From contig CBDEUB010000002.1 of the NCBI GenBank assembly GCA_965243145.1, forward strand, positions 1,798,001 to 1,862,000: DNA of 64,000 nucleotides, read 5' to 3'. Numbering within the stretch: the stretch's first letter is position 1; every line of letters begins with the position of its first letter. Position numbers and translations under genes: made by a program. The DNA comes from CBDBLK01 sp965243145 (GTDB lineage Bacteria; Bdellovibrionota; Bacteriovoracia; Bacteriovoracales; Bacteriovoracaceae). Below the pieces are notes generated by a model. The model did not search any database. It worked only from the letters and a program-made list of their open reading frames with translations, and had not been told where the DNA came from. Below are positions 25,385 through 34,897 of the stretch, in pieces.

Positions 25385-26293
25385 TTATTCAAATATCCAA
25401 TCATCGACAGGTTCTGGGAGTTTTTCAGGGGGAGAGTATTGGGGATCGGGTTCTTGATTTTTTAAAATAGGAGTAAGGTTTGATGCGAAATCGGAAGGCC
25501 TCATATTCCAATCGTCAGTAGGGGCCGGAAGTTCTTGTAATTTTTGACCTTGGACTACGCCTTCGACAATTTCCGATAAAGAATCTTTTTGTGTTTGTGT
25601 TTCCCTTTTTTTATAGCTGAACCAAGTGATCTTAAAATGATTGGGCCAAGTTATTTTGGCCCCGGTTTTTAATTCCCAGTATATTTTAAGTTGATCCCCG
25701 AGTTGCACAAGAACTTTGTCAATAACGAATTGAAGTTCCCAGTTAATTTCTTGGATACTTCTTTCCTGAAAAAAAACAAACCAGGGAACGATCAAGTTGA
25801 GTTGCTTGGCCATTTTGTTTGTTTTTGGTGTCGTAAAATTGGAGTCTTTTCGGGATTTTAAATATTTTTTATAGTCGGGCGTGTGATAAATTTCATTCAG
25901 GTCACGCAAAATGACTGAAAGTAACCATTCACCGAAGGGAACCAATTTAATGTTTCCCTTTTTAATCTTGAAATCAAGAAACGGACTAGAGTCGTAGAAG
26001 TTTTTTGATATCTTGCTGGACGGCCGGTTTTCTAGCAGGTATTTATAAATTGTTGTTTTGGAAATGAAATAGAGATCACTTTCAGGAACTTTGCTCATCA
26101 TAAAATCAATCTTCCCGACATTATTTTGCATATTTTCCTTTAAGTCATTTTTGAGATTATCCCACTGAATACTTCTCACAATACTCTCAATTTCGTAGGG
26201 CATTTTTTTTTCGGGTATCCAATAAGCGGATTTCACTGAGGTAAGGCCGATTGAAAAGAGAAAAATAAAAAAACAACAGCATTTATCTTTCAT
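25385..26293 (-). CDS. Exported protein of unknown function with DDW repeats
   Basis: 302 aa. A Cys-rich hydrophobic N-terminus (signal peptide ending near TSVKSA) precedes a helical, aromatic-rich body. The C-terminus is proline-rich and contains two similar segments, PAPTDDWNMRP and PEPVDDWIFE, about 40 residues apart. These look like short linear binding motifs. It is the last gene of a three-gene minus-strand operon and overlaps the gene before it by ATGA (26290-26293). No homology recognised. Confidence 0.6.
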   Translation of the reverse strand: MKDKCCCFFIFLFSIGLTSVKSAYWIPEKKMPYEIESIVRSIQWDNLKNDLKENMQNNVGKIDFMMSKVPESDLYFISKTTIYKYLLENRPSSKISKNFYDSSPFLDFKIKKGNIKLVPFGEWLLSVILRDLNEIYHTPDYKKYLKSRKDSNFTTPKTNKMAKQLNLIVPWFVFFQERSIQEINWELQFVIDKVLVQLGDQLKIYWELKTGAKITWPNHFKITWFSYKKRETQTQKDSLSEIVEGVVQGQKLQELPAPTDDWNMRPSDFASNLTPILKNQEPDPQYSPPEKLPEPVDDWIFE

Positions 26294-27378
26294 TTCTTTT
26301 GCTCTTTCTCTTTTTTAGGAAGGGACTGACTTTTTAGTAAATCAAACTGAGTCAAATTATTTTTTCCCAATAAGATTCGATATTCTCCATTATGAGGCAG
26401 GAGAAGTTTGCCGTCCATTTCTAAAAGTTGTGTTGCAAAAAAAACATCACTTATAATTTTGACTTCTTTATTTTTAATATTAAGTTGGGCCACTTCGTAG
26501 GCCAAATTCCCTTCTTGATCAGTAATATTTTTAATAAAAAAGATAGAGGGGCCAGATATTTGACAGACCATTTGGCCTGTATCATTTTTATCAGAATTGT
26601 AGATAAGTTTGGACTGAGTATAATCCAATTTCTCTGATTTGATCTCTCTTATTATTGTAGCTTTTTCAATGTTGTCAAGGCCATGACGGATGAGATAAAT
26701 CTTTTCATCTTTTAAGCAAAGGCCAATTTTTATGTTAGGGGATTCAAATTTGTGGAAAAGTTTTGTTTTTTTTGAATTTATTTCAAATATGAGAATACCA
26801 GGAAATCCCTCTTTATTTAGATCGGTAAAAAGAATTTGATTATTATTGATCATGACTACTTCAGGAACAAAATAGGGATTCCTAGTATTGGAAAGAGGGA
26901 TAAAAAATTTAAGGCCGTCTTTGTTCAAGTTGAAAAATTCAATTTTTCTTTCTTTAGGCGAAAACCAACTGGCCCATTCATCATTGAGATGAAGTTGTGG
27001 TGCCAATCCTTGGCCAATGAGATGGGATTGACTTTTGCCAAAAGGAATTTTATAGATTTTTAAAGACTTGCGCATCGAGTAGTGCGTTTGATAATTTTCA
27101 TCAGCACTGGCCAAAATCCATTTTCTGGCATTGGAGGCCTTAACTTGAAAATGGGTATTTTCACTTAGTTTAATAGATTCTTCTACATTATAATTAGTTG
27201 ATAAAACAAGGTTTCCCGATTTTCTTTGATAATAAGTAAATTTTCCATCTGAGCTTATAAAGCGTAAATTTGATATTTCTTGTTTAGTCGTTAAAACGGG
27301 AAGTTTGCTTCTGGCATGAAGATTTAGGCCCAAGAGAGCGAATATAGAGACAAATAAAGTTTTAACTTTTAATTCCAT
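26290..27378 (-). CDS. Exported protein, beta-propeller-like
   Basis: 362 aa with a signal peptide (ending near NLHARS) and repeated strand-turn segments of the kind FTYYQRKSGNLVL, WASWFSPKERKIEFFNL and ILFTDLNKEGFPGILIFEI. The spacing suggests a TolB/WD-type propeller, an inference from pattern and not a family match. A Lys/Glu-rich tail ends it. It overlaps its upstream neighbour by 17 bases, so it belongs to the same operon. Confidence 0.55.
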   Translation of the reverse strand: MELKVKTLFVSIFALLGLNLHARSKLPVLTTKQEISNLRFISSDGKFTYYQRKSGNLVLSTNYNVEESIKLSENTHFQVKASNARKWILASADENYQTHYSMRKSLKIYKIPFGKSQSHLIGQGLAPQLHLNDEWASWFSPKERKIEFFNLNKDGLKFFIPLSNTRNPYFVPEVVMINNNQILFTDLNKEGFPGILIFEINSKKTKLFHKFESPNIKIGLCLKDEKIYLIRHGLDNIEKATIIREIKSEKLDYTQSKLIYNSDKNDTGQMVCQISGPSIFFIKNITDQEGNLAYEVAQLNIKNKEVKIISDVFFATQLLEMDGKLLLPHNGEYRILLGKNNLTQFDLLKSQSLPKKEKEQKK

Positions 27379-29293
27379 TTAAAGTCCATAAATTTAAAGA
27401 GTGTATTTTACTGAAATTGCTAAGTGCTGAAAAAACGAATCCCCACAGAATCAACCTAGGTGAATGGATGTCGTCAATGGCCGTTCTCAAAACTAAGAAC
27501 CTATTTTTATTTTTGCGAACAACCCCGTCTACGATAAAAGGCATGGGAGAACATTGATTAAGGCCTTGAATCTTAAAAAATTGTGGCAAGATATTTTCTG
27601 CACAACCTATTCCATGTGCCAAGGATGGCCTATTATTTTTTAAAAATATTTCAAGTTCAGTCAAGCTATTGAGGCGGACTGCTTTTAAATTATAGCTTGT
27701 ACTGAGCATATTTGAGACACTGGATTTCTTTTTGGCATAATTTGTGGGGAAATATTGAAAATAAACACTTCTTTTATAAGTAATATCATTTCTCATTTTT
27801 CCGTCAAGAAAAATTTTCCTAGGACAAAAAGAAGTGCTACATTTTTTAGTGTCAACAACAATAAAACAGCCATTTTTATAATCTACGAGAGAAGGATTGT
27901 ATTTACTTTTTTCAATAAAAACACACCGCCCGTTTTTTTCCATGCCTCGAACTTTTTTCATAATAAGGCTTACAACGGATTCTTCTCCAAGAGATTCCGG
28001 TTTTTTCCCCAACCTTCCAGGTATATAATCATGGCAAACTTTTTTCTCTTGAATCCTGTCATGGTAGCATAATTGCAGGGGCCAAGAGGTGGGCATTTTG
28101 GCGGCCTGGTTGAGTTTATTTAAGCTATAATAAGTTTCACCAAAACATTGAAAAGGTTTAGAATTTATTTTCTGTGGCCTGAAATGGTGAATAATTCGAT
28201 GAGTATTAGTAATAGTTAAATTGTCAACATTGGCAGGGCAGTCGTGATAAGAGGTTCTCAACATTGCCGAATTTAAGGCCATGCTTATTGAGCGACAATT
28301 AGGCCTGGGGAAAAGGGAAGGATAACCAGAAGCGGTTTTATGAGTACAGATTTCTGGAGATTGATTCATTGTAGAGGCACAGTTTTCTAGTTCTTTTCTG
28401 CCTATAATACTTTTTTGTTGTAAGTTTTTACATTTGTAAAAGAGTTTTTCTTGGAGATGTTCTCCATTGACTATTTTGAACCAAACATCTTTGGCCAAAT
28501 AGGGATCACAAAAAAGAGATACAGAATCAAGGCCACGACATAAATGGTTTAAGTAGTTGCGTTTAAAAAAATCTATATTGTTATTGTACCATTGATAGTT
28601 TCTAATTAGAAATGACAATTTTTGAGATGATTTGAAATTTAAATTTTTTGTGTTGTTGAGACGAAGTTCTGCTTTTCGGCCCCTGGAAATAGCTTGTGGT
28701 ATTTGACAAAGATAAGGTAAATAGGCATTTGTTTTCCAATCATCAACAATTTTTTTGCACTCAGATTGTTTTTTAGGAATATGATATTTAAATTTGGAGA
28801 GAGTCGATTTTACATTTTCTCTGGAAAACAATTTGGCAATTTGACTATTGTTAAAGCATTTAAATTCCAGAGTTTTCTTTATAAATTCATTTTTAGGTAT
28901 CAAAACATTTTTCCCCGATTTGGTAATTAAGGGAATTTCTTTTATCTCTCCAGTTTCATTTTGGATGAGATTGTTATGCAAAAGGGATAGGAAAGAACAA
29001 TCACTTTGCTTTAGATAATTAAGCCATTTGGGTTCAGTATAAAGAAATACATTTTTTAAAAATTCTGGATTTAACTGAGATGATTTTATCTCTTCTCGAT
29101 TGAGAGAAATTCTAGCATTGATAGAATTGACGGATCGATTTTCTCTTCGGGATTGCATAAGGATTTGCAATCCTTCAATAAGGCCAGGAGGTGATTCTTG
29201 AGATTGGGCAAGAACCATATTAAGCAATGGCCCTAATAGAAGGATTGCAAGACAAGATTTAAAGAGTAGCTTTGGCCAAAAGACTGGCAACAT
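27362..29293 (-). CDS. Large Cys-rich secreted protein of unknown function
   Basis: 643 aa from ATG 29293 (a TTG at 29305 is in frame). A signal peptide (ending near LNMVLAQ) precedes a body with about 20 Cys residues, unusual for this window, and many basic and aromatic residues. Local segments such as ICTHKTASGYPSLFPRP and CFGETYYSLNKLNQAA do not match a family I know. Disulphide-stabilised secretion is likely. It overlaps the Fe-S oxidoreductase gene upstream by 35 bases, so it may be translated from a read-through transcript. Confidence 0.55.
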   Translation of the reverse strand: MLPVFWPKLLFKSCLAILLLGPLLNMVLAQSQESPPGLIEGLQILMQSRRENRSVNSINARISLNREEIKSSQLNPEFLKNVFLYTEPKWLNYLKQSDCSFLSLLHNNLIQNETGEIKEIPLITKSGKNVLIPKNEFIKKTLEFKCFNNSQIAKLFSRENVKSTLSKFKYHIPKKQSECKKIVDDWKTNAYLPYLCQIPQAISRGRKAELRLNNTKNLNFKSSQKLSFLIRNYQWYNNNIDFFKRNYLNHLCRGLDSVSLFCDPYLAKDVWFKIVNGEHLQEKLFYKCKNLQQKSIIGRKELENCASTMNQSPEICTHKTASGYPSLFPRPNCRSISMALNSAMLRTSYHDCPANVDNLTITNTHRIIHHFRPQKINSKPFQCFGETYYSLNKLNQAAKMPTSWPLQLCYHDRIQEKKVCHDYIPGRLGKKPESLGEESVVSLIMKKVRGMEKNGRCVFIEKSKYNPSLVDYKNGCFIVVDTKKCSTSFCPRKIFLDGKMRNDITYKRSVYFQYFPTNYAKKKSSVSNMLSTSYNLKAVRLNSLTELEIFLKNNRPSLAHGIGCAENILPQFFKIQGLNQCSPMPFIVDGVVRKNKNRFLVLRTAIDDIHSPRLILWGFVFSALSNFSKIHSLNLWTLNGIKS

Positions 29294-31277
29294 CTTCAAT
29301 TTCAATATCCTCAGTTTCCTTGACTTGCGTCTTTGAGCTATTGAAGTTAATTAAACAGTAGGGACAAGAAGTCGCCAGGGAAGAAACTTGCACTTCACCC
29401 ACTTGGCGCAAACGGTTACTAGAAATCGACTCCCCCTCAGGCAATTCGTACCACATATTGCCTCCACCCATTCCGCAGCAAAATGAAGTATCCTTACTTT
29501 TTTCCATTTCTTGGATTTTAACTCCTGGTATAGATTCTAGAATTTTTCTAGGAGCATCGTATTCTCCGTGGTGACGGCCGAGATAACAAGGGTCATGAAA
29601 AGTTAGTTCTTTTTGAAGGGCCTTGTGAGGTTTAAGGCGTCCAGTTTTAACGAGTTCTGCCAGAAGTTCAGTATGATGGATGGTTTCAAATTTGCCATTT
29701 TCAAACCGAGCATATTCTTTTCCAATAGTATGTAAACAGTGAGGACAATGAGTTACTATTTTGTCAAACTGGTACTGTCGTATGTTGGCGATATTTTCAA
29801 TGGCCATTTCAAAAAAAGTATATTCATCGCCAAAGCGCCTAACAGGGTCGCCATTGCATTTTTCATTTTTCCCCATGACTGCAAATTCCACGCCTGCTTT
29901 CTTGAGGAGTGCGATAGTATCCCGTACAATTTTTTGGTTGGCCGAATCGTAGGCCCCAGCACACCCAACATAGTAGAGATATTCAACTTTTCTTTCTGAA
30001 GTGATCACTGGAATATTATGGCCTTCGGCCCAGTTAAAACGGTCTTCTTGACTGATTCCCCAGGGATTCCCATTGACCTTAATTTTATTGATGGTACTGG
30101 CGGCCGTAGCGGGGAGTTGTCCCAGAGTGAGGGCCTTGTATCGTTTGGCCTGCATAATAATATCAATGTGTTCAATACTTGCCGGGCACTCTTCGATGCA
30201 AGCACCACAAGTTGTGCATGAATCTAATTCATTGTGGGAGTAAAGAGGGGCCTCATTCCACAATTCAGCATCTTCTTGACCTTTCTTTTGAGTTTCAAAA
30301 ATTAAATCTCTGGCCTTGGTAATGATAAGTTTGGGGTCGAGAGGCTTCCCTGAAGCGTCGGCCGGACAGGCCAAAGTGCAGCGCCCACACTCCACACAGG
30401 CTAACATATCCAATCTATTTTTGAGAGTAAATTCGGAAAGTTTTCCCAGTCCAAAAGTTTCAGCATTTTCATCTTCAAAATCAATAGGCCCGAGAATGCC
30501 TCCTCTGCGCTTGGGAGTTATGAGGGCCTGGATGGGAAGTAGAAAAATATGGAAAAATTTACTGTGTCCGATAGAGGCGATAAAAAGAGCGGTATTGGCC
30601 ATGTGGAAAAACCAAAGTCCTCTATAAATAGAGGCCCATGTTGTTTCTGATAGTGCAAATTGCCCAAATAGCAAAGCGAGGGCATATCCAAAGGGAGCAT
30701 AGATTTTTTCACCTTGGGGCATGCCCGTTCCCAGGATGCGGATTCCTTCCAGAACAAATCCGACAATGACTAGGGCTAAGAGGATAATATACATAAATAA
30801 TTCTTGTTTCGGCCGAGTTGCAGATAAGTAATTTGGCCTTCGTATATAGCGTCTGTAGTAGGCGAGTGCTAACCCAATGAGTAGGAAGAATCCGCCAAAA
30901 TCGGCCAAAAAGGAAATGATAATATAAACAGGCCCTTGAAAAATTTTAAAAGGTGTATCGTAGTGAATGGCAACAACATCGGTGGCAATCCACAAAACGA
31001 CAAAACCGTAAAAGATCATGCTGTGAAAGAATCCTACTTCCAAATTGCGGTGAATTTTTCCTTGAAAAAAGAGGGTTTGAAAAAATGAAGGCCAATTGAG
31101 CGGACGGGGCAACACCGCTTTAAGATGGATAAGACTTGTGCCTCGTGTTGTCAAAGTGAGTTTGTCATAAATACCCTTTGCCATAATGGCCAATCCTATG
31201 ATAGTTAGGCCATACATGGTGACTTTCATCCATTCGGGGACATTCCACATAATTTCACGAGTTGCATTGACATCCAC
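29259..31277 (-). CDS. Membrane-bound Fe-S oxidoreductase (HdrD/GlpC-like)
   Basis: 672 aa. The N-terminal third has five or so transmembrane helices in a NarI/HdrE-like cytochrome arrangement with conserved His residues (HRNLEVGFFHSM, WFFHMANTALF). Two 4Fe-4S motifs follow (CVECGRCTLACP near residue 292, CTTCGACIEECP near 350), then two CCG domains (HDPCYLGRHHGEYDAPR, CCGMGGG). Such fused proteins pass electrons between soluble donors, often electron-transfer flavoprotein, and the quinone pool. The real donor is not shown. Divergent from the lipoprotein gene at 31368. Confidence 0.88.
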   Translation of the reverse strand: MDVNATREIMWNVPEWMKVTMYGLTIIGLAIMAKGIYDKLTLTTRGTSLIHLKAVLPRPLNWPSFFQTLFFQGKIHRNLEVGFFHSMIFYGFVVLWIATDVVAIHYDTPFKIFQGPVYIIISFLADFGGFFLLIGLALAYYRRYIRRPNYLSATRPKQELFMYIILLALVIVGFVLEGIRILGTGMPQGEKIYAPFGYALALLFGQFALSETTWASIYRGLWFFHMANTALFIASIGHSKFFHIFLLPIQALITPKRRGGILGPIDFEDENAETFGLGKLSEFTLKNRLDMLACVECGRCTLACPADASGKPLDPKLIITKARDLIFETQKKGQEDAELWNEAPLYSHNELDSCTTCGACIEECPASIEHIDIIMQAKRYKALTLGQLPATAASTINKIKVNGNPWGISQEDRFNWAEGHNIPVITSERKVEYLYYVGCAGAYDSANQKIVRDTIALLKKAGVEFAVMGKNEKCNGDPVRRFGDEYTFFEMAIENIANIRQYQFDKIVTHCPHCLHTIGKEYARFENGKFETIHHTELLAELVKTGRLKPHKALQKELTFHDPCYLGRHHGEYDAPRKILESIPGVKIQEMEKSKDTSFCCGMGGGNMWYELPEGESISSNRLRQVGEVQVSSLATSCPYCLINFNSSKTQVKETEDIEIEDVASLLAKATL

Positions 31278-31367
31278 CGTCTTCTCTCCTAATTGGCCAG
31301 AGTCAGTTGAAGATAGATTATCTTAGGTTTACCCTTTTGACTAAGAATAAGAAAATTACAGGAATAA

Positions 31368-32447
31368 GTGAACCTTTTTAATAAAAATTCAAGGCCAAAT
31401 TATCGGATAATCAAGGCCCATTGGTGGCCATGCATTTTTATTTTCATGTTGTTCAGTGCTTGTTCTAGGGTTCAAACTCTTAATCTAGGGCCTCATAATT
31501 TTGGTAAGAAAGGCCGCAATATTATTTGGCTTCAAGTGGCCGGCCTTTCGGAAGAACATTTGGCATTACTTAAATTTGGACGGGAAGACCTCGTTCAGAA
31601 AACGGAATTGGAGAAATTTCAGTGTCTGGGAAAAATGTGGTCGCATAATTATTTTGATTTAAGGCCGCCTCCCGATCGTGGATTTTTATCCCAAATGGTG
31701 GGAAATCGAGACATCGTTGGAAATTGTTCGGATTTAAACCATCAACCCATCTGGAAAATATTGAAACAGACTCAATTTCAAGTGGGGATTGTCGAAAATA
31801 TTGATTCCAGACAATATTCCTTGGGGCAATATTTTAGCTGTCCAGCAAAAGAAAATTTTTTTGATAATGTCACATTGTGGAAAATGGAACCCAAACCGCG
31901 GAGAGACAAGTCGGGAAAATTGTTTCACTATCAGGAAAAGGTTTCTCTCAAACCTGGCATTTTTTATGACAAAGCATGCCAGTCCAATCAGTGTTTTAGT
32001 GGATTATTAAGCAATGTGCGTATTCTTTGGAATACTTTTTCTAAAATAAAAAATCCTCGCTTGCTTATTGTCAGAGATTTTACATTTTATAAGGCCTTAA
32101 AGGCCGGAGATTTTGCAAAAGCATGGCAAATACTTGACGAAGTTTCTAAGATTGTTAAATTTATAAAAGGCCATTCAGAGAAAAACAATACAACGGTTTT
32201 ATTAACGACAACCTCATCACTACTCTTTGAATTTCCCAAGCAGGGAACGGGATGGGCCAATTTTCTAAAAAATGGAAAAAATGTAGTTTTTCGTAAAAGT
32301 TCTTTATTGTCCTCAGCATGGGTGTTTGGCCCTGGCGCGGAAAATTTTTGTGGCATTTACAGAGAATCGGAAATTCTGAAAAGAATACTTTGGTCCCCTC
32401 AAAAAGAGGTATTCAACTGGGATTTTTTCAGATTAAAACATGATTAG
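31368..32447 (+). CDS. Lipoprotein, possible degenerate alkaline-phosphatase-fold protein
   Basis: 359 aa from GTG 31368. The N-terminus has a signal segment and lipobox MLFSAC. The layout recalls the alkaline phosphatase/sulfatase superfamily: NIIWLQVAGLSEEHLALL where NVIxIxxDGLR is usual, TTVLLTTTSSLLFE where TxxIxTSDHG is usual, and a closing WVFGPGAENFCGIYRESEILKRI. The metal-binding Asp and His positions are not conserved, so if the fold is right it is a pseudoenzyme. This is a weak assignment by pattern. The stop is 5 bases before the addB-like gene. Confidence 0.6.
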   Translation: MNLFNKNSRPNYRIIKAHWWPCIFIFMLFSACSRVQTLNLGPHNFGKKGRNIIWLQVAGLSEEHLALLKFGREDLVQKTELEKFQCLGKMWSHNYFDLRPPPDRGFLSQMVGNRDIVGNCSDLNHQPIWKILKQTQFQVGIVENIDSRQYSLGQYFSCPAKENFFDNVTLWKMEPKPRRDKSGKLFHYQEKVSLKPGIFYDKACQSNQCFSGLLSNVRILWNTFSKIKNPRLLIVRDFTFYKALKAGDFAKAWQILDEVSKIVKFIKGHSEKNNTTVLLTTTSSLLFEFPKQGTGWANFLKNGKNVVFRKSSLLSSAWVFGPGAENFCGIYRESEILKRILWSPQKEVFNWDFFRLKHD

Positions 32448-32452
32448 AATTC

Positions 32453-34897
32453 ATGAAAAAGATTATCAGTTATCAATCACAAGAAGACCTCTTGCAATTT
32501 TCCTTCCTGGAAGATGAATTTGAAATTATTTGTCCCGATACTGTGATAGCAGACAGCGTTAGGGCAAGAATTTCCAAGGGATACCCATTTGAAATTAAAA
32601 TTTTATCTATTTCCAATTTTTTGGAATATTTCAAACGAGAGATCAAACTTGATCTAAAGTCCTATAAAAAATCGGATTTAATGTTGGAATTGGGTGCTGT
32701 ATGGAAGGTCAAATTCAATAGTTTGCCAATAAGCACTTTTTTTAGGGCATTTCAATCAGTTTTGGATTTAAGATCGGTGAGTTTAGAAATGTCGCTATTT
32801 AATGAGGTTTTAAAGGAATACGATGAACAAATAGCTACAATCATGAAATGGTTTATGACTTATATGGAACAAAAAGAAATTTGTGATGAGCACTATATCT
32901 ATGGGGTTGTGGCCCGCATGATTCAAAACTTGCCAGAACTACCACTTGTCAGAAAAAAACAATTTTTACTCCTGGGATTTTCATATTTATCAGCAGGTAA
33001 AATTGATTTCATTAACTCTCTAGCAAGTAAGTGCGATGTTTATATTGCAGTTCCGAGTGAAATTTTGAAAAAGGCAAAAAATACGGATTGGGTTAAGTGG
33101 ATTATTAATGAGGATAGTGACATTATTGATTTATTAAAAAATGATCATCCAAAAATGAGGCCTTCATTACATTATTCTATTTTTCCCAAAGGCCGCATGT
33201 CAGAGTTTTACAATGGTTTGCCTTATAAACGGAATGATAAACAAGTTTTCTTAGGCACAATGAATCCCAATTATGCTGAATTATGCGAAGTTTCAGAGAA
33301 GGACGCATGGTTTAAAATTCCTTCAGAGTTTTTAAAAATTGTAATGAATTCTATTAGTAGAGAATTGAAAGATATGATATTGAATACTTTAGAAAACGGT
33401 ATTTCTATTGATAGTTTTATCGAAACAATTGATCAAAAAATACTAGCTGTTATTCAAGTCCAGGATTTTAGAAGATTTAAGATTTTGAGTGAGTATAAAA
33501 AAACAGTTACTGCCTGGAAGGATTTATCTGAAGTTAATCATCGTATTTACGAGGCCGATTTTCATATTATTGAAGAGGTCATTAAACTTAGGTTGCCTAA
33601 AGTTTATCATGTTCCCTGTTCTCAAGAAAATTGTTCTAGTATAATACAAGGAATAGAGGGGTTATGGAGTTTCAGTTTAAAAAAAGAAGGAATCTTTTGC
33701 GTAACAAGTAATTATTCCCAATTAAGTTTAATTGATGATGAATATGGCGAAAAAGCAAATCAAATTCTCACTTCTTTAGGCCCAGTGAAAAATTCGGCGT
33801 TAAATTTTGAATTTATCAAGTCTCAAATTTTAGAATTTTTATCTTCCGATAATTCAATATTATTTATTGAAGAAGGATTGATAGAACGAAATATGTTGTG
33901 GAATGAAATTTGGCGAGAATTTAATGAACACAATAAAGTTAAAATTTATAAGAATGACAAAATTAAAAGATCAGAAAAAATAATAGGCCCTTTATCCAAA
34001 TTGATTCAACTTGATGAAAGACAAATGGCAAAGAAAAACTATTCTTTGACTCCTAGCAAGTTGCAGTTATATTTGGATTGTCCTCGAAAATTTTATTTTT
34101 CAATTTTAAACCCAATACCTAGAAACGACCAATTGTCTAATACGCTGAGTGTTTCAGAGTTGGGTGAAATTCAACATAAAGTTATTCATCAGTATTTGCT
34201 CAATAATAATAAAGATTTTTCTTATGATACTCATTCTAAACTTTGTTGGGATACTATAGATCATTTTTCTAAAGAATCAAATAAAAGTCTTGTGGAACTG
34301 GATTATAAAAATTATGGCCTGGAAGTTATTTCTTTCACAAAACAAGCAATTATAGAATTGCAAAAACTTTATAGTGTTGACCCGGAAGGATATTTTGAAT
34401 TTGAGGTCAAACTGGGAAATCAAATAAATGGAACTGTTGATTGTATATTTCGCGGTAATAAAATTGGAATTGGGATATTAGATTTTAAAAGGTCTAATTT
34501 CTCAATTCCTTCTTTAAAAAGTTTTGAAGAGAAAGAAAAAATACAAATTTGGTTTTATTTAAATTTGTTGAACAAAGTTCAAAGAGGACAGATTTTTTTC
34601 GGTTATGTCAATCTTATGTCTCCTGAAGAGTCACTTATTTATGCGAATAGCGAAGATTTAAAAAACATTTTACAAGAATTAAAATTTATGTGTTGTGCAA
34701 ATATAAGATTTTTTCAAGAGAATTTGGAAGAACATATAAATTTATTTAACAGTTCCCTAACAGAATATTGGAATAAACTTCAAAAAGAAGAAAATTTTTA
34801 TGCTAGGCCTAGAAATGTTGAAGTTTGCAAATGGTGTTCTGTCAATATGAGTTGTACGAGAGGTATAGATGAAATTGACTCAACTCAAAACACCTAA
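32453..34897 (+). CDS. addB: AddB-like PD-(D/E)XK nuclease subunit
   Basis: 814 aa. The C-terminal 280 residues form a PD-(D/E)XK exonuclease with an iron-sulphur cysteine set: YLDCPRKFYF, then GTVDCIFRG and GILDFKRS (catalytic Asp and D-x-K), and finally CKWCSVNMSC. This is the Cas4/AddB-type nuclease. The N-terminal part is a divergent helicase-like scaffold without a Walker A motif; FLLLGFSYLSAGKIDFIN resembles the matching AddB segment. With the next gene it would resect double-strand breaks for RecA loading. The two genes overlap by 29 bases. Confidence 0.8.
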   Translation: MKKIISYQSQEDLLQFSFLEDEFEIICPDTVIADSVRARISKGYPFEIKILSISNFLEYFKREIKLDLKSYKKSDLMLELGAVWKVKFNSLPISTFFRAFQSVLDLRSVSLEMSLFNEVLKEYDEQIATIMKWFMTYMEQKEICDEHYIYGVVARMIQNLPELPLVRKKQFLLLGFSYLSAGKIDFINSLASKCDVYIAVPSEILKKAKNTDWVKWIINEDSDIIDLLKNDHPKMRPSLHYSIFPKGRMSEFYNGLPYKRNDKQVFLGTMNPNYAELCEVSEKDAWFKIPSEFLKIVMNSISRELKDMILNTLENGISIDSFIETIDQKILAVIQVQDFRRFKILSEYKKTVTAWKDLSEVNHRIYEADFHIIEEVIKLRLPKVYHVPCSQENCSSIIQGIEGLWSFSLKKEGIFCVTSNYSQLSLIDDEYGEKANQILTSLGPVKNSALNFEFIKSQILEFLSSDNSILFIEEGLIERNMLWNEIWREFNEHNKVKIYKNDKIKRSEKIIGPLSKLIQLDERQMAKKNYSLTPSKLQLYLDCPRKFYFSILNPIPRNDQLSNTLSVSELGEIQHKVIHQYLLNNNKDFSYDTHSKLCWDTIDHFSKESNKSLVELDYKNYGLEVISFTKQAIIELQKLYSVDPEGYFEFEVKLGNQINGTVDCIFRGNKIGIGILDFKRSNFSIPSLKSFEEKEKIQIWFYLNLLNKVQRGQIFFGYVNLMSPEESLIYANSEDLKNILQELKFMCCANIRFFQENLEEHINLFNSSLTEYWNKLQKEENFYARPRNVEVCKWCSVNMSCTRGIDEIDSTQNT

